A stretch of DNA of 64,000 nt from Roseibium hamelinense (lineage in GTDB: Bacteria > Pseudomonadota > Alphaproteobacteria > Rhizobiales > Stappiaceae): assembly GCF_007830545.1 (NCBI RefSeq), contig NZ_VLLF01000010.1:1-64000 (forward strand), written 5' to 3'. Below the pieces are notes generated by a model. It was not told the DNA's origin, ran no database searches, and worked only from the letters and a program-made list of their open reading frames with translations. Below, one piece after another: positions 34,448 to 43,293 of the stretch; positions within the stretch are counted from its first letter, which is position 1, and every line of letters starts with the position of its first letter. A program made the translations under genes and the position numbers.

Positions 34448-34616
34448 CCTCGTGATTAGCACGTGGCCCTGCAGCACCTACACCGTGTCGGCCTGACAGC
34501 GATATGTGCTTTCTGCACTCATCATCCGGCGCAGTTTCGATCATTTCTGCCTTTAAGCCGACACCAACAATGCTTAAGTCAGACTAGAACTCGAAAACTA
34601 ACAACGGTTACCCGAG

Positions 34617-35429
34617 ATGCTCATGCGCCCCCTTCCCCTCGCTCCTGTCATGCTGGTTATGATCCTGGCGGGCACTGTTCAAAGCGCAGACGCCCAGGAC
34701 ATAAGCGCCATCGAAAAAGCGAGCGGCTGCCCGAAGTGCGATTTGCGGCTTGGGGAATTGCGGGCCCTCGATATCCGTGAGGCGGATTTCGAAGGGGCGA
34801 TCCTCCGGGAAGCTGACATGAAGGAAGTCGTTCTCACCGAGAGCAATTTCAAAAATGCAGACCTGAGACGCACCGAGATGGAACGCGCTAAACTCCATTA
34901 CAGCGACTTCTCCGGCGCCTCCATGCGCGGTGTCGACATGGAGCGTGCAACTATGATCGAGGCGACATTCAATCGCGCCGACCTGCGGGACGCAGACCTC
35001 AACGGGACGGAATTGTCGGGGGCGAATTTTGAAAGGGCCGACATGCGGCATGCCTCGCTAATTCGCGCCAGCGCCCCGAACTCGAGCTTCAAGAATGCAA
35101 AAATGGATGGGGTCGACTTGGAGCGGGTAGACCTGACCCAAGCCGATTTTTCCAACGCCCGATTGCGCAATTCCGACTTGGACCGGGTGTTTGCCCGCGG
35201 AGCAAACTTTGAAGGTGCTGATCTCAGCGGCGTACGGTTGTCCAGTGCGGATTTAAGCGACGCCAACCTAAAAAATGTGGATTTGACCGGAGCTCTCTTG
35301 CGCCACACGCGTTTTGCCGGAGCGGACCTGACTGGCGCCAAAGGCATGGATCCAGCCCGCATCGTCGGGGCCTGTGCGGACGAAAATACCAAATTGCCTT
35401 ATGGTATCGAGCTCAAGCCCTGCTCATAA
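34617..35429 (+). CDS. Exported pentapeptide-repeat protein
   Basis: A 270-residue protein with a Sec signal (cleavage likely after QSADA near residue 27), a CPKC pair just after it, and about 35 tandem pentapeptides of the A(D/N)LXX type between residues 50 and 245 (for example ADFEGAILREADMKEV and ADLSGVRLSSADLSDANLKN). The repeats should build a right-handed quadrilateral beta-helix. Two more Cys lie near the end (GACADEN, LKPCS) and may pair in the periplasm. Most pentapeptide proteins known in DNA-gyrase protection are cytoplasmic, so that role is unlikely here. ATG at 34617; ATG at 34623 is possible. Ends at a bidirectional terminator. Confidence 0.88.
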   Translation: MLMRPLPLAPVMLVMILAGTVQSADAQDISAIEKASGCPKCDLRLGELRALDIREADFEGAILREADMKEVVLTESNFKNADLRRTEMERAKLHYSDFSGASMRGVDMERATMIEATFNRADLRDADLNGTELSGANFERADMRHASLIRASAPNSSFKNAKMDGVDLERVDLTQADFSNARLRNSDLDRVFARGANFEGADLSGVRLSSADLSDANLKNVDLTGALLRHTRFAGADLTGAKGMDPARIVGACADENTKLPYGIELKPCS

Positions 35430-35459
35430 AAAACGCGGCTTTTCCGCCGCGCCTTTTTT
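35428..35459. terminator. Bidirectional terminator between the pentapeptide and MipA genes
   Basis: CGCGGC (35434-35439) and GCCGCG (35446-35451) arms with a six-base loop, preceded by an A run and followed by CCTTTTTT. It serves the plus-strand pentapeptide gene and the convergent minus-strand mipA-like gene. Confidence 0.85.
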
Positions 35460-35476
35460 CATATCCATAAAACTAG

Positions 35477-36286
35477 TCAGTTAAACACGTCAAACGCGAA
35501 GCGATAGGTCACACCGACCCCGATGCTGAATTGGTTTTCATCACCAACCTTAGCAATCGGGCTGTCTGCAGCCTCTCCGACAAGCCGGTCATACCGTCCC
35601 TGAAGGTGCAACCGGACACTGTCCGTCCAGTCATAGCTGACGCGTCCGGCAAGACCGACGCTTTTGAAACCGCCTCCCGGGTCATATTCGGACAGTGTTC
35701 CGCCGCTCGCTGCCGCCTCAGCTGCAGTCACACCGAAATAAGTGTCCATGTAGTCACCAGCGGCAAAAGTGGCACGAGGACCGATGCTGAGCTCAACTTT
35801 TGGCACGGGATAAAAAATCCCGTCCGCCCCGATTTGGCCGGTCTGGCTGGTGTGTCCGTTAATCCCCTGACGCAACTCTGCGAAAACCCGGAAATTCTGG
35901 AACCGGTACCCTGCACCTGCGCCAAGCTCGAGAGCCCAATCGACCGTGTCGGTTCCGCGAAGATCGCTGTCGTCAGATGCTTTGCGCTCGCCAAGGAAAT
36001 TGAACGACGGATAGAAAAACACGCCCTGACGTTTTTTGCCGTCGGCGACCTGCCCCAGCCCTGGAACGTAAAACCGCCCGACCGAGATCAGGGGGAATGG
36101 CACGAACAGATAAGAATCTGCAGCCTCGTACCGCGGCTGAACCATTCCGCCCACACCGACATCCAAAACATACTGCCGCTGCGGCAAAGGGACGGTGCCG
36201 TTTTGGGAAAATGCGGCGCCAGCGCTGCCAGAAAGAATGGCAAAGCTGCTGACAGCCACGGCGAACTTCGAAAACAATGCGGTCAT
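35477..36286 (-). CDS. MipA/OmpV-family outer-membrane protein
   Basis: A 269-residue beta-barrel protein with a Sec signal (cleavage near AAFSQ, residue 28). Alternating beta-strands with Gly and aromatic residues and the final Phe-rich strand (VTYRFAFDVFN) match MipA/OmpV proteins, which in E. coli scaffold the murein hydrolase MltA with PBP1B. ATG at 36286 has AAGG eight bases upstream. Whether the alphaproteobacterial members have the scaffold role is unknown. Confidence 0.9.
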   Translation of the reverse strand: MTALFSKFAVAVSSFAILSGSAGAAFSQNGTVPLPQRQYVLDVGVGGMVQPRYEAADSYLFVPFPLISVGRFYVPGLGQVADGKKRQGVFFYPSFNFLGERKASDDSDLRGTDTVDWALELGAGAGYRFQNFRVFAELRQGINGHTSQTGQIGADGIFYPVPKVELSIGPRATFAAGDYMDTYFGVTAAEAAASGGTLSEYDPGGGFKSVGLAGRVSYDWTDSVRLHLQGRYDRLVGEAADSPIAKVGDENQFSIGVGVTYRFAFDVFN

Positions 36287-36504
36287 TCAGGCAACCTTGT
36301 GCGCGTTCTTCACTTTAGCCGGACACTAGCACAAACCAATTAAAGGAATGGCTCGGTCCAATGTGATTTCTGCCGACCTGTTGCATTTCCGCACCGCTGC
36401 AAACCGGTGAGCGCCAGACAAACAAAACAGCCGGGTTGCAGAGACCTGCCGCGACCGCTACATGATCACGAAAGCCCGATGCATTATGCGATGGAAGGTA
36501 TCCG

Positions 36505-36795
36505 ATGCGAGCAATTCTTGATGTGGTTCTGATTGCCCTGAACCTCTACACGTACATTATCATCGCAAGTGCGATTTTCTCGTGGCTTTACGCTTTCAAC
36601 ATTGTGAACTCAAGCAACCAGATCATCTCCGCGATTGGCCAAATGCTCTACAATCTGACGGAACCGGTTTTAAGGCCTGTTCGCCGGATCATGCCAAATC
36701 TCGGCGGGATCGATATTTCACCGATCATTGTTCTTCTCGGCATCATTCTGATCCAGAACATCATCGTGATGTACGTTTATCCGAACGTTTTCTGA
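36505..36795 (+). CDS. YggT-family membrane protein
   Basis: A 96-residue inner-membrane protein with two transmembrane segments around the conserved loop LTEPVLRPVRRIMPNLGGIDISP, the YGGT signature. The family is linked to osmotic-shock tolerance and membrane assembly. ATG at 36505 has GGAAGG with good spacing. The 218-base gap before it holds no clear gene. Convergent with the Trm112 gene. Confidence 0.93.
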   Translation: MRAILDVVLIALNLYTYIIIASAIFSWLYAFNIVNSSNQIISAIGQMLYNLTEPVLRPVRRIMPNLGGIDISPIIVLLGIILIQNIIVMYVYPNVF

Positions 36796-36819
36796 GTATG
36801 CCGTAAGGAAAGTCCGCGT

Positions 36820-37017
36820 CTACTCTTCGAGTGGGCGCGCCTCTTCGGCAAGCATGATCGGGATTCCATTCCTGATCGGATACGCAAGCTTCGCCGCTCT
36901 GGAAACGAGCTCTTGTTTTTCCCGGTCGTATTCAAGCGTCGTTTTTGTCACCGGACACACCAACAACTCAAGCAGCTTGCGATCAATCTGCCGTTCTTCA
37001 GATTTTTCTTCGCCCAT
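36820..37017 (-). CDS. Trm112-family protein
   Basis: A 65-residue protein of the Trm112/YcaR family. The pattern [20 protein letters not shown], then the beta-strand block [13 protein letters not shown], is typical. Members activate methyltransferases or are small zinc-ribbon relics; only one Cys remains here, so zinc binding is not expected. ATG at 37017. Last gene of a minus-strand run after the thioredoxin and LON-domain genes. Confidence 0.92.
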   Translation of the reverse strand: MGEEKSEERQIDRKLLELLVCPVTKTTLEYDREKQELVSRAAKLAYPIRNGIPIMLAEEARPLEE

Positions 37018-37071
37018 TTTTTCATGCCCTGGTTTGGGATGTTTGCCGAACCGGCACCCGTCGCATGCAGA

Positions 37072-37752
37072 TCACTGCAACGTGGTTCCGCCGTCGCCAT
37101 TCTGTGAGCGAGCAATATCCATTTCGGTAATGGCGATCAATGTTTCAGCGCGTGTTTTCAAATCTCGAGCTTCCAGAAGCGCTTGTTTTTCTTGCGGTCC
37201 GTAGGGGCACATCATACAGAGCGCATTCACAAGAACCTCGGTTTCGGCTTCCGACACGCTCTGCCAATCAGCCTCTAGGTTGTTCGCATCTAGGTAGGCG
37301 CGCAGTGTCTCGAGCAGACTGTTGCGATCGACGTCATCCTCGCCCATGCCGCTTTGCAAGTCTGGCGCAAAAGGAGCAAAGTCACATTCGACCTGCCGGT
37401 AGGCCGTGATGGCTTCCAGTTCCGGTCCAACAGCAAACCGTGTAACCCCTTGCAAGGTTATCAGGTATCTCCCGTCGCCCGTTTCTTGAAAACTTGTAAG
37501 CCGCCCGGCACAGCCGACATGTGCCAAGCGCGGCACATCAGGGTCTTCGGGCATTTGCAACGGCATCGGCTGGACCATGCCAATCAACCGGTTCCCCGAG
37601 AGCGCTGCATCGATCATCGCGATGTAACGCGGCTCGAAAATGTTCAGGGGCAGCTGCGTGCGGGGCAGAAGCAACGCGCCAGATAGCGGGAAGACGGGCA
37701 AGACCGGCGGAAGATCAGCTATTGTTTCGTAAATGGCATTGCCGGCCTGCAT
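37072..37752 (-). CDS. LON peptidase substrate-binding domain protein
   Basis: A 226-residue stand-alone LON N-terminal domain without ATPase or protease parts. Features: LPPVLPVFPLSGALLLPRTQLPLNIFEPRY spans residues about 14-43, then GCAGRLTSF and RYLITLQGVTRF. ATG at 37752 follows AAGGA by eight bases; the frame stays open to 37965, but that part overlaps the thioredoxin gene. It probably binds unfolded protein or peptides; next to a CnoX-like thioredoxin this suggests protein quality control (inference). Confidence 0.93.
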   Translation of the reverse strand: MQAGNAIYETIADLPPVLPVFPLSGALLLPRTQLPLNIFEPRYIAMIDAALSGNRLIGMVQPMPLQMPEDPDVPRLAHVGCAGRLTSFQETGDGRYLITLQGVTRFAVGPELEAITAYRQVECDFAPFAPDLQSGMGEDDVDRNSLLETLRAYLDANNLEADWQSVSEAETEVLVNALCMMCPYGPQEKQALLEARDLKTRAETLIAITEMDIARSQNGDGGTTLQ

Positions 37753-37846
37753 GCGCCCAATCCTTTTGACTTTATTGTGTCGAGCAGTGCCCGCAGCACA
37801 GACTGCGGGCGGTGTCACGGGTATGTGTAGCGCGTGGGATGCAAGG

Positions 37847-38827
37847 TCAAGCGAACAGCACGGCAGAAAGCTTGCGCCTTCCGTAGTTTGTCGCTTCTTC
37901 TTTAGGCCCCCAGGCTTCGAAAAACTGCAGCAGTTGCTTGCGGGCCCCATCTTCGTTCCATTCACGGTCCCGCCGCACGATCTCGATCAGATGATCAACC
38001 GCACCGGTCTTGTTTCCGCGGCCGTTCAAACCGAGTGCGAGATCAAACCTGGCCTGATGGTCGAGCGGATCTTTGGCGATCCGGTCTTCCAAATCGGCGA
38101 GATCACCAAGTGCTTCGGCTTGTTCGGCAAGCTCAAGAGCGGCAGTGGCTGCGGCGAAAGCACTATGATCACGGGCCTCATCGGGCACCATGTCGAGCGC
38201 CTGCTTGCCGCGCTCCAAATCGCCCGTGGCGATGTAGCACTGCGCCAGCCCGCAAATGCCACGGACATTGTCCGGCTCCATCTGCATTACGCCGCCGTAA
38301 AGCTGGGCAGCTTGTCCATAGTCTTTTTCAGCAAGCAGTGCGTCGGCCTGCTCCAGGAATGTCTCGGCTTGGCTGACAGCGGGCGCACCGCCAAGCTTTT
38401 CAATGAAAGCTTTTACCTGGCTTTCGGGTTGGGCACCCATAAAGCCATCCACTGGCTGGCCGTCTTTGAACGCAATCACAGCCGGAATGGACTGAATGCC
38501 AAGCTGTCCGGCCACCTCCGGGTGTTCATCGATGTTCATTTTGGCAAGCTTCACGGCACCACCCGCAGCGGTAACCGCACTCTCGATCACCGGAGTCAAC
38601 TGTTTGCATGGGCCGCACCAGGGAGCCCAGAAATCAACCAGAACCGGCTGGATCTTGGACGCCTCCATGACGTCCTGCATGAAGGTTTCGGTGGTCACAT
38701 CCTTGATCAGGTCGCCGCCAGCAGATGCACTTGTGCTGTTGCTACCGCCAAATCCATTGCCATCGCCATAGCTTGCGCCAAAACCGCCACCGACAGATCC
38801 GCCAATAGTGAAGTTCCCGTTGCTCAT
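37847..38827 (-). CDS. Thioredoxin-TPR protein (CnoX/YbbN-like)
   Basis: A 326-residue cytoplasmic protein. A Gly/Ser-rich leader (residues 3-38) is followed by a thioredoxin domain with WCGPC at 70-74 and the cis-Pro in SIPAVIAF, then a tetratricopeptide-like helical part (about 165-310). YbbN/CnoX proteins combine holdase and redox protection of clients for GroEL. The intact CGPC pair implies redox activity, unlike E. coli YbbN which has SxxC. ATG at 38827 has GAGG upstream; the 13 extra codons upstream look non-coding. First gene of the run with LON and Trm112 genes. Confidence 0.93.
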   Translation of the reverse strand: MSNGNFTIGGSVGGGFGASYGDGNGFGGSNSTSASAGGDLIKDVTTETFMQDVMEASKIQPVLVDFWAPWCGPCKQLTPVIESAVTAAGGAVKLAKMNIDEHPEVAGQLGIQSIPAVIAFKDGQPVDGFMGAQPESQVKAFIEKLGGAPAVSQAETFLEQADALLAEKDYGQAAQLYGGVMQMEPDNVRGICGLAQCYIATGDLERGKQALDMVPDEARDHSAFAAATAALELAEQAEALGDLADLEDRIAKDPLDHQARFDLALGLNGRGNKTGAVDHLIEIVRRDREWNEDGARKQLLQFFEAWGPKEEATNYGRRKLSAVLFA

Positions 38828-38952
38828 TGCCCTGCCTCTTTTTACTGCGGCTGCTTTAACGTGCAAAAGGCAGCCATTGCTGCCCGTTTGACCTAACGCC
38901 TAACATGGCGCCCGCACGGCCGAATTACAATCGTCTGCTATACACCTGTTGC

Positions 38953-39468
38953 TCAACACGCGCGTGCTTCTTCACTCACCGGAAGAACCTGGGGCTCATG
39001 GCCGCAACTGCGGGTGAAAACCAGCAGATCATCCGCCGAAATAGAGGTCGTCGCATCATTCGACAGCGGGTGGTAATTGAGGACCTCATGCGTCATCATC
39101 GCACTGTCGAAAATGGGGGTGACCCTTTGCGCATCCCTGTCATTGATCAAGGAAAAAGGTGTGACCGATCCGGGTGCAACACCCAGCGTTTCCATTAAAA
39201 GGTCGGCATTGCCGAAGGAAACCCGGCCCTGAGCGCCGATCACCTGGTGCAGCTTTTTCAAATCGATCGTTGCGTCGTGAAGCGCCACCACAAGAAACAG
39301 CCGGCCCTTCTTATCTTTCACAAACAGGTTCTTGGTATGCCCTCCTGATATCTTCTCATGCAGGTCCTCCGATTCCGCAACGGTGAAGACGGGTGCGTGA
39401 TCAGTCGTGGTAACCTCGATATTTAGCGCTTCCAGATAACTCATCAAATCTGCACGGCTGGCTGGCAT
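38953..39468 (-). CDS. ProXp-ala-type trans-editing deacylase (YbaK/PrdX family)
   Basis: A 171-residue single-domain aminoacyl-tRNA deacylase of the INS superfamily. The block SGGHTKNLFVKDKKGRLFLV and the later GVAPGSVTPFSLINDRD match free-standing ProXp-ala/PrdX proteins, which clear Ala-tRNA(Pro). The length is typical. Alphaproteobacterial ProRS often lacks the insertion editing domain, so a free editing factor makes sense. ATG at 39468. Confidence 0.9.
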   Translation of the reverse strand: MPASRADLMSYLEALNIEVTTTDHAPVFTVAESEDLHEKISGGHTKNLFVKDKKGRLFLVVALHDATIDLKKLHQVIGAQGRVSFGNADLLMETLGVAPGSVTPFSLINDRDAQRVTPIFDSAMMTHEVLNYHPLSNDATTSISADDLLVFTRSCGHEPQVLPVSEEARAC

Positions 39469-39633
39469 GGCTGTATCCTGAAATTGTCATGGCTTGTTTG
39501 CTGTCTAACGCGGATCACAGCGGGAACTCAAGTTTTCAAGGCCTGCAAACCGCTGAAAAACATCGGCTTTTATCGTAAAATACGTTGCTCCATCCACAAC
39601 TTGACACCTACCAAATTTTTTCGAAATACGCTG

Positions 39634-39664
39634 TTGCAATCCGCGTCCGCATGGTTCATATACT
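39634..39664 (+). promoter_or_regulatory. Putative tRNA-Gly promoter
   Basis: TATACT at 39659-39664 is close to the -10 consensus; TTGCAA at 39634-39639 is 19 bases before it. Transcription would start about 45 bases before the tRNA. A second -35-like TTGACA at 39601-39606 has only a weak -10 partner (AAATAC at 39624-39629). Confidence 0.45.
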
Positions 39665-39713
39665 GCGCACCTCGCCGACGACGGACCCATTCGGATCCGC
39701 ATCGGGAACATAT

Positions 39714-39788
39714 GCGGGTGTAGCTCAGGGGTAGAGCACAACCTTGCCAAGGTTGGGGTCGAGGGTTCGAATCCCTTCGCCCGCTCCA
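39714..39788 (+). tRNA. tRNA-Gly (anticodon GCC)
   Basis: The acceptor stem GCGGGTG pairs with CGCCCGC, followed by discriminator T and encoded CCA. The D arm (GCTC...GAGC), the anticodon arm CAACC-TTGCCAA-GGTTG with GCC at 39746-39748, a short variable loop, and the T arm with GGTTCGAATCC are all intact. An intrinsic terminator follows eight bases later. Confidence 0.98.
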
Positions 39789-39795
39789 GATTTTC

Positions 39796-39826
39796 AAAAA
39801 AGCTCAGGCCAGTCCTGAGCTTTTTT
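39796..39826. terminator. Terminator after tRNA-Gly, probably bidirectional
   Basis: GCTCAGG and CCTGAGC arms around a five-base loop, with six A before and six T after. It ends the tRNA transcript and may also stop the convergent ggt transcript about 110 bases away. Confidence 0.9.
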
Positions 39827-39936
39827 GTTTCCTGTGACTTTGCCGCTTAAGCGCACCAAGCGCAGGCTTTCGTCTGGAACGCCGCGGTACGAGACAACAG
39901 AGCACCGCGGCAACCATGCACCCACTTTACCCGGGT

Positions 39937-41685
39937 TCAGTATCCTTCGGTCAGCGCACCTGAACGCCTCGGGTCCGAGGCACCCGCAAGCTGCCCCGAC
40001 ACTTTCATGATCGACTGCGTAGACCCCATCACGTTCTTGACTTCGACTTGATGCCCAAGCTGTTCCAAGAGAAAAACCGTGTCGGGCGAAACGCCCTCTT
40101 CAATTCGAATTTCATCGGGCAGCCATTGATGGTGAAAACGGGGCGCTGCACTTGCTTCTGCTATGTTCATACCGTGATCGACGACATTTAAAATAATCTG
40201 CAAGGTCGTCGTGATGATCCGGCTGCCACCGGGCGAACCTGTGGCCAGAAAGAACGCGCCGTCCTTGAATACCAGGGTTGGGCTCATGGATGACAGTGGC
40301 CGTTTATCGCCGGCCACCGCGTTCGCCGCGCCGCCGATCAACCCATAAGCATTGGGCACACCCGGTTTTGCCGAAAAGTCATCCAATTCGTTGTTCAAGA
40401 GCACGCCAGTTCCATCGGCCATCAGGCCTACGCCATAGGAAAAATTCAACGTGTAGGTGTTGGAGACAGCGTTGCCATCCCTATCGACCACGGAATAATG
40501 CGTTGTTTCGTTGCTTTCATATGGCACGGGATTGCCGGGCTTGATGCTGCTGGACGCTGTTGCCTCGTCAAAGGACACCGTTTCCATCAGCTCCTTTGCG
40601 TAAGCCCGATCCGTCAGACCGGTGACCGGCACCTCTACAAAATCAGGATCTCCAAGGTACTCCGACCGGTCCGCATAGGCGCGTTTCATTGCCTCGGAAA
40701 TGAGGTGCATCGTTTTCGCAGAGTTGTGCCCGTAGTCCGAAACAGGATGATCTTCCAGCATATTGAGGATCTGCACGATGTGTACACCGCCTGAGGATGG
40801 CGGCGGCATCGATGCGACCGTGTACCCGCGGTAAGACCCCATGACCGGCGACCGCCAGACAGCTTCATATCCGGCCAAATCCTCCAAGGTCATTCCGCCG
40901 CCCTCGGCCTGAACCTTGGAGACGATCTTTTGTGCAACTTCGCCGGTGTAAAAACCGGCGGCACCTTGGCGCGCGATTTTGCGCAGGGTTTCCGCAAGAT
41001 CAGACTGTTTCAGGGTTTCTCCGGGCAAATAAGGGATGAAACCGTTTTTGTAGAAAACCTTTGCAGTTGCCGGATCCTGGGTTAGCCGGTCAACCCGGGA
41101 CAAAAGAGAGCCAGACAGATCCTGCGTTACCACAATACCGTTTTCCGCAAGCTCGATTGCAGGCTCGACAAGATCGGCCCAGGTCAGGCGTCCACTGCCA
41201 TGTTTTTCGAATGCGGCTGCAAATCCAGCAACTGTGCCTGGTACACCAATCGCCAATCCGGAAAACCGCGACTTCGTCTTGTCAGGTTCACCATCTTCGT
41301 TGAGGAACATGTCCCGCGTTGCAGCTGCGGGTGCCTTTTCGCGGTAATCCAGCGCCTCGGTTTCGCCGGTATTCGCCATGTGGATCATCATGAAACCACC
41401 ACCGCCAAGATTCCCGGCACGCGGCAAGGTAACGGCAAGCGCAAAACCGGTGGCTATTGCTGCATCGACGGCGTTACCGCCTTTTTTTAGTATTGCGACA
41501 CCCACCCGGGTTGCGACCGCCTCTTGGCTTGCCACCATTCCATTTTGCGCCAGCACCGGGTGAAACCGGTCTCGCCCGGAAATGATCGCCGCTTGTTGTC
41601 CAACCGCTTCGTGGGCTGTCACCGCTGCCAGGAAACCGCTGACCAAAATCGTCAAAAAGTTGCGCCTACGCGTCGAGAAAACCAT
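39937..41685 (-). CDS. ggt: Gamma-glutamyltransferase
   Basis: A 582-residue periplasmic N-terminal-nucleophile hydrolase that cleaves glutathione and other gamma-glutamyl compounds. An export signal with an arginine cluster (RRRNFL near residues 6-11) precedes the mature part. The precursor would self-cleave before Thr394 in NETTHYSVVD; GNLGGGGFM, LNNELDDFS, SSMSPTLVF and the GSPGGSRI oxyanion block are present. ATG at 41685 lies seven bases after AAGGG. Earlier in-frame ATGs at 41715, 41712 and 41691 are less well placed. Probably monocistronic. Confidence 0.96.
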   Translation of the reverse strand: MVFSTRRRNFLTILVSGFLAAVTAHEAVGQQAAIISGRDRFHPVLAQNGMVASQEAVATRVGVAILKKGGNAVDAAIATGFALAVTLPRAGNLGGGGFMMIHMANTGETEALDYREKAPAAATRDMFLNEDGEPDKTKSRFSGLAIGVPGTVAGFAAAFEKHGSGRLTWADLVEPAIELAENGIVVTQDLSGSLLSRVDRLTQDPATAKVFYKNGFIPYLPGETLKQSDLAETLRKIARQGAAGFYTGEVAQKIVSKVQAEGGGMTLEDLAGYEAVWRSPVMGSYRGYTVASMPPPSSGGVHIVQILNMLEDHPVSDYGHNSAKTMHLISEAMKRAYADRSEYLGDPDFVEVPVTGLTDRAYAKELMETVSFDEATASSSIKPGNPVPYESNETTHYSVVDRDGNAVSNTYTLNFSYGVGLMADGTGVLLNNELDDFSAKPGVPNAYGLIGGAANAVAGDKRPLSSMSPTLVFKDGAFFLATGSPGGSRIITTTLQIILNVVDHGMNIAEASAAPRFHHQWLPDEIRIEEGVSPDTVFLLEQLGHQVEVKNVMGSTQSIMKVSGQLAGASDPRRSGALTEGY

Positions 41686-41859
41686 GCTCATCCCTTCATT
41701 CCAGGTAGCCATCATCGATTGGCTACACTTTGAAATCTATCGTTAAAGTTGACAATAGTGGATTTTGCACGAGCACCAGCGAAGCTACGTAGACATCCGG
41801 TCGATACAAAGCTCTGAATAATTTAGGCTTCCAGAATCGATTGCCGGCGAGAGGGAGAG

Positions 41860-42192
41860 ATGCCTGTGCGGATAATGACGAATTTCATGGTGGCCGCTGT
41901 TGCGGCTGTGGTGGCAGGCGGCTTTGCCCAAGGGCCGGCACATGCCGATCCGAATGCAGGCAAAACGATCGCTCTACAATGGTGTGCCTCCTGTCATCTA
42001 GTCTCCGACGATCAGCCCGTTGCCGACAGCGCCTCTGTGCCGAGCTTTCTCGACATTTCCAAGGACGCTGATTGGAATGAGGCGTCTCTGGCAACTTTTC
42101 TGGCAAATCCCCACCCCAAAATGCCGGACATGAACCTGACGACACGCGAAATTGCCAATATCGCTGAGTACATTGATAGCCTGGCCCCTTAA
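41860..42192 (+). CDS. Small c-type cytochrome
   Basis: A 110-residue periplasmic cytochrome c with a Sec signal (cleavage near AHADP, residue 29), one heme site CASCH at residues 42-46 and an axial Met in the KMPDMNLT block near residues 86-93. A strong GAGGGAGAG precedes ATG at 41860. It could accept electrons from a periplasmic dehydrogenase such as IorAB, but no linkage is shown. Neighbours are ggt (divergent) and an EEP-family gene (convergent). Confidence 0.93.
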   Translation: MPVRIMTNFMVAAVAAVVAGGFAQGPAHADPNAGKTIALQWCASCHLVSDDQPVADSASVPSFLDISKDADWNEASLATFLANPHPKMPDMNLTTREIANIAEYIDSLAP

Positions 42193-42225
42193 GTGCTGGC
42201 TTTTTGCCGGGTCGCTCCATCAAGA

Positions 42226-43200
42226 TCAAAGATTAAACTCTGCACATACGGCAGCATGAAAGGACGCGTTTTTCGCGTCCGTTTCAGCCTCCAGGACTTC
42301 GTCTGCGAGGCCTGAATTGAATACGGAAACACTGCTGAAGGTTTCATAAAGCGACGGACTGACAAGGATATGGTCAAGCGTTTGCCCGCGGCCTTTGTGG
42401 ATGATGGTGTTTCGCGCGTCTGGCGGCAACAGCGCATCAACTTGTATGAGCTGCCGGTGATGTAAACTGGGATTGCCTGTGTCCTCGGGATCCGCGCAGG
42501 CCAACCGCAGCGCGCTCGCATCTCCACTGGCGTTAAAATCTCCAGCCACCAAAATCATCCCGGCAGGGTCGATTTCAAACACCTTGTCGACCGCAAGCCT
42601 TAAATCGAGAGCCTGTGCGGTCCGTTTTAAGGCGGACAAGAAATAACCTTCTGCCCAGGCAGGCACGCTGCGCCATGAGGACACTGAAAGCTTGCCGCCG
42701 GGAATAGGGGCTGCGATGGGCGCGCGCAAGTGGACAACAAACACATGCAGTGTGTTGCGTGCGCCAATGTCGATTTCAACCTGCAGAATCGGCCGGTCGA
42801 ACGTTATCGGCTGCGGCGCCTCGGTGTATGGATCGGCGTGGGCCGGTCGCCAAACCGGCACTTGCAGATGGGTTTGGAACAACACCTTCTGATCCACAAT
42901 CGGATAGCGCGACAGAACCATCAGATTGTGGCGGTCAGCTGGAAGCGCTGCGTTGGGGCGTGTGCTGTGCCCAATTTCATATTCTCGGTATTCGGTTCCG
43001 GACAGCAAAGCTTCAAGGGCCAAGAATTCTCGGGCTTGCGCGCCTTGACGCTTCTGCGCATTGACCTCCTGAAGGCACAGTATATCCGCCTTGAGTTCGC
43101 TCAAGCGCGGGCGCAGAGCTTTTAATCGAGGCGCCAGCCGATCAGGATCAAACCGATCGTCGCCGAAAGACTCCATATTATACGTCGCAACCCGCAGCAT
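42226..43200 (-). CDS. Endonuclease/exonuclease/phosphatase-family protein
   Basis: A 324-residue protein of the EEP superfamily. Motifs: RVATYNMESFGDD with the metal-binding Asn, ILCLQEVNAQ with the catalytic Glu, VVHLRAP, LVAGDFNASGD, and LDHILVS near the C-terminus. No signal peptide or extra domain is seen. Members range from nucleases to lipid and nucleotide phosphodiesterases; the substrate cannot be assigned. ATG at 43200. The usual C-terminal SDH is replaced by a degenerate stretch (NASFHAAVC), in which the His may still serve. Confidence 0.88.
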   Translation of the reverse strand: MLRVATYNMESFGDDRFDPDRLAPRLKALRPRLSELKADILCLQEVNAQKRQGAQAREFLALEALLSGTEYREYEIGHSTRPNAALPADRHNLMVLSRYPIVDQKVLFQTHLQVPVWRPAHADPYTEAPQPITFDRPILQVEIDIGARNTLHVFVVHLRAPIAAPIPGGKLSVSSWRSVPAWAEGYFLSALKRTAQALDLRLAVDKVFEIDPAGMILVAGDFNASGDASALRLACADPEDTGNPSLHHRQLIQVDALLPPDARNTIIHKGRGQTLDHILVSPSLYETFSSVSVFNSGLADEVLEAETDAKNASFHAAVCAEFNL

Positions 43201-43293
43201 CCTGTTTGCCCTTGTGGTTCACAAGGTATGCAGGCTATCCCGGCCAAGCGTATGACGGTAGGCGTGCCAGACAACCCTTGGAAACATTGTTCA

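Larger units (their letters stand above)
34164..34616 (+). other. Gene-free stretch with a sigma-54-like promoter and hairpin
   Basis: No convincing protein frame. From left to right it holds overlapping small palindromes (TTGCA-AAA-TGCAA and ATGCA-A-TGCAT) near 34236-34254, an AT-rich block at 34260-34290, a sigma-54-like promoter at 34344-34359, and a 12-bp stem at 34412-34447. It may encode a small RNA of roughly 80 bases or be a structured leader of the pentapeptide-repeat gene. Confidence 0.5.

Noticed and set aside
34143-34544. 133-codon minus-strand frame in the gap after the patatin gene
   Set aside because: No ribosome site, unnatural composition, and it crosses the hairpin and promoter-like elements.
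37733-38896. 387-codon plus-strand frame opposite the thioredoxin and LON genes
   Set aside because: Antisense shadow; both genes on the other strand have clear family motifs.
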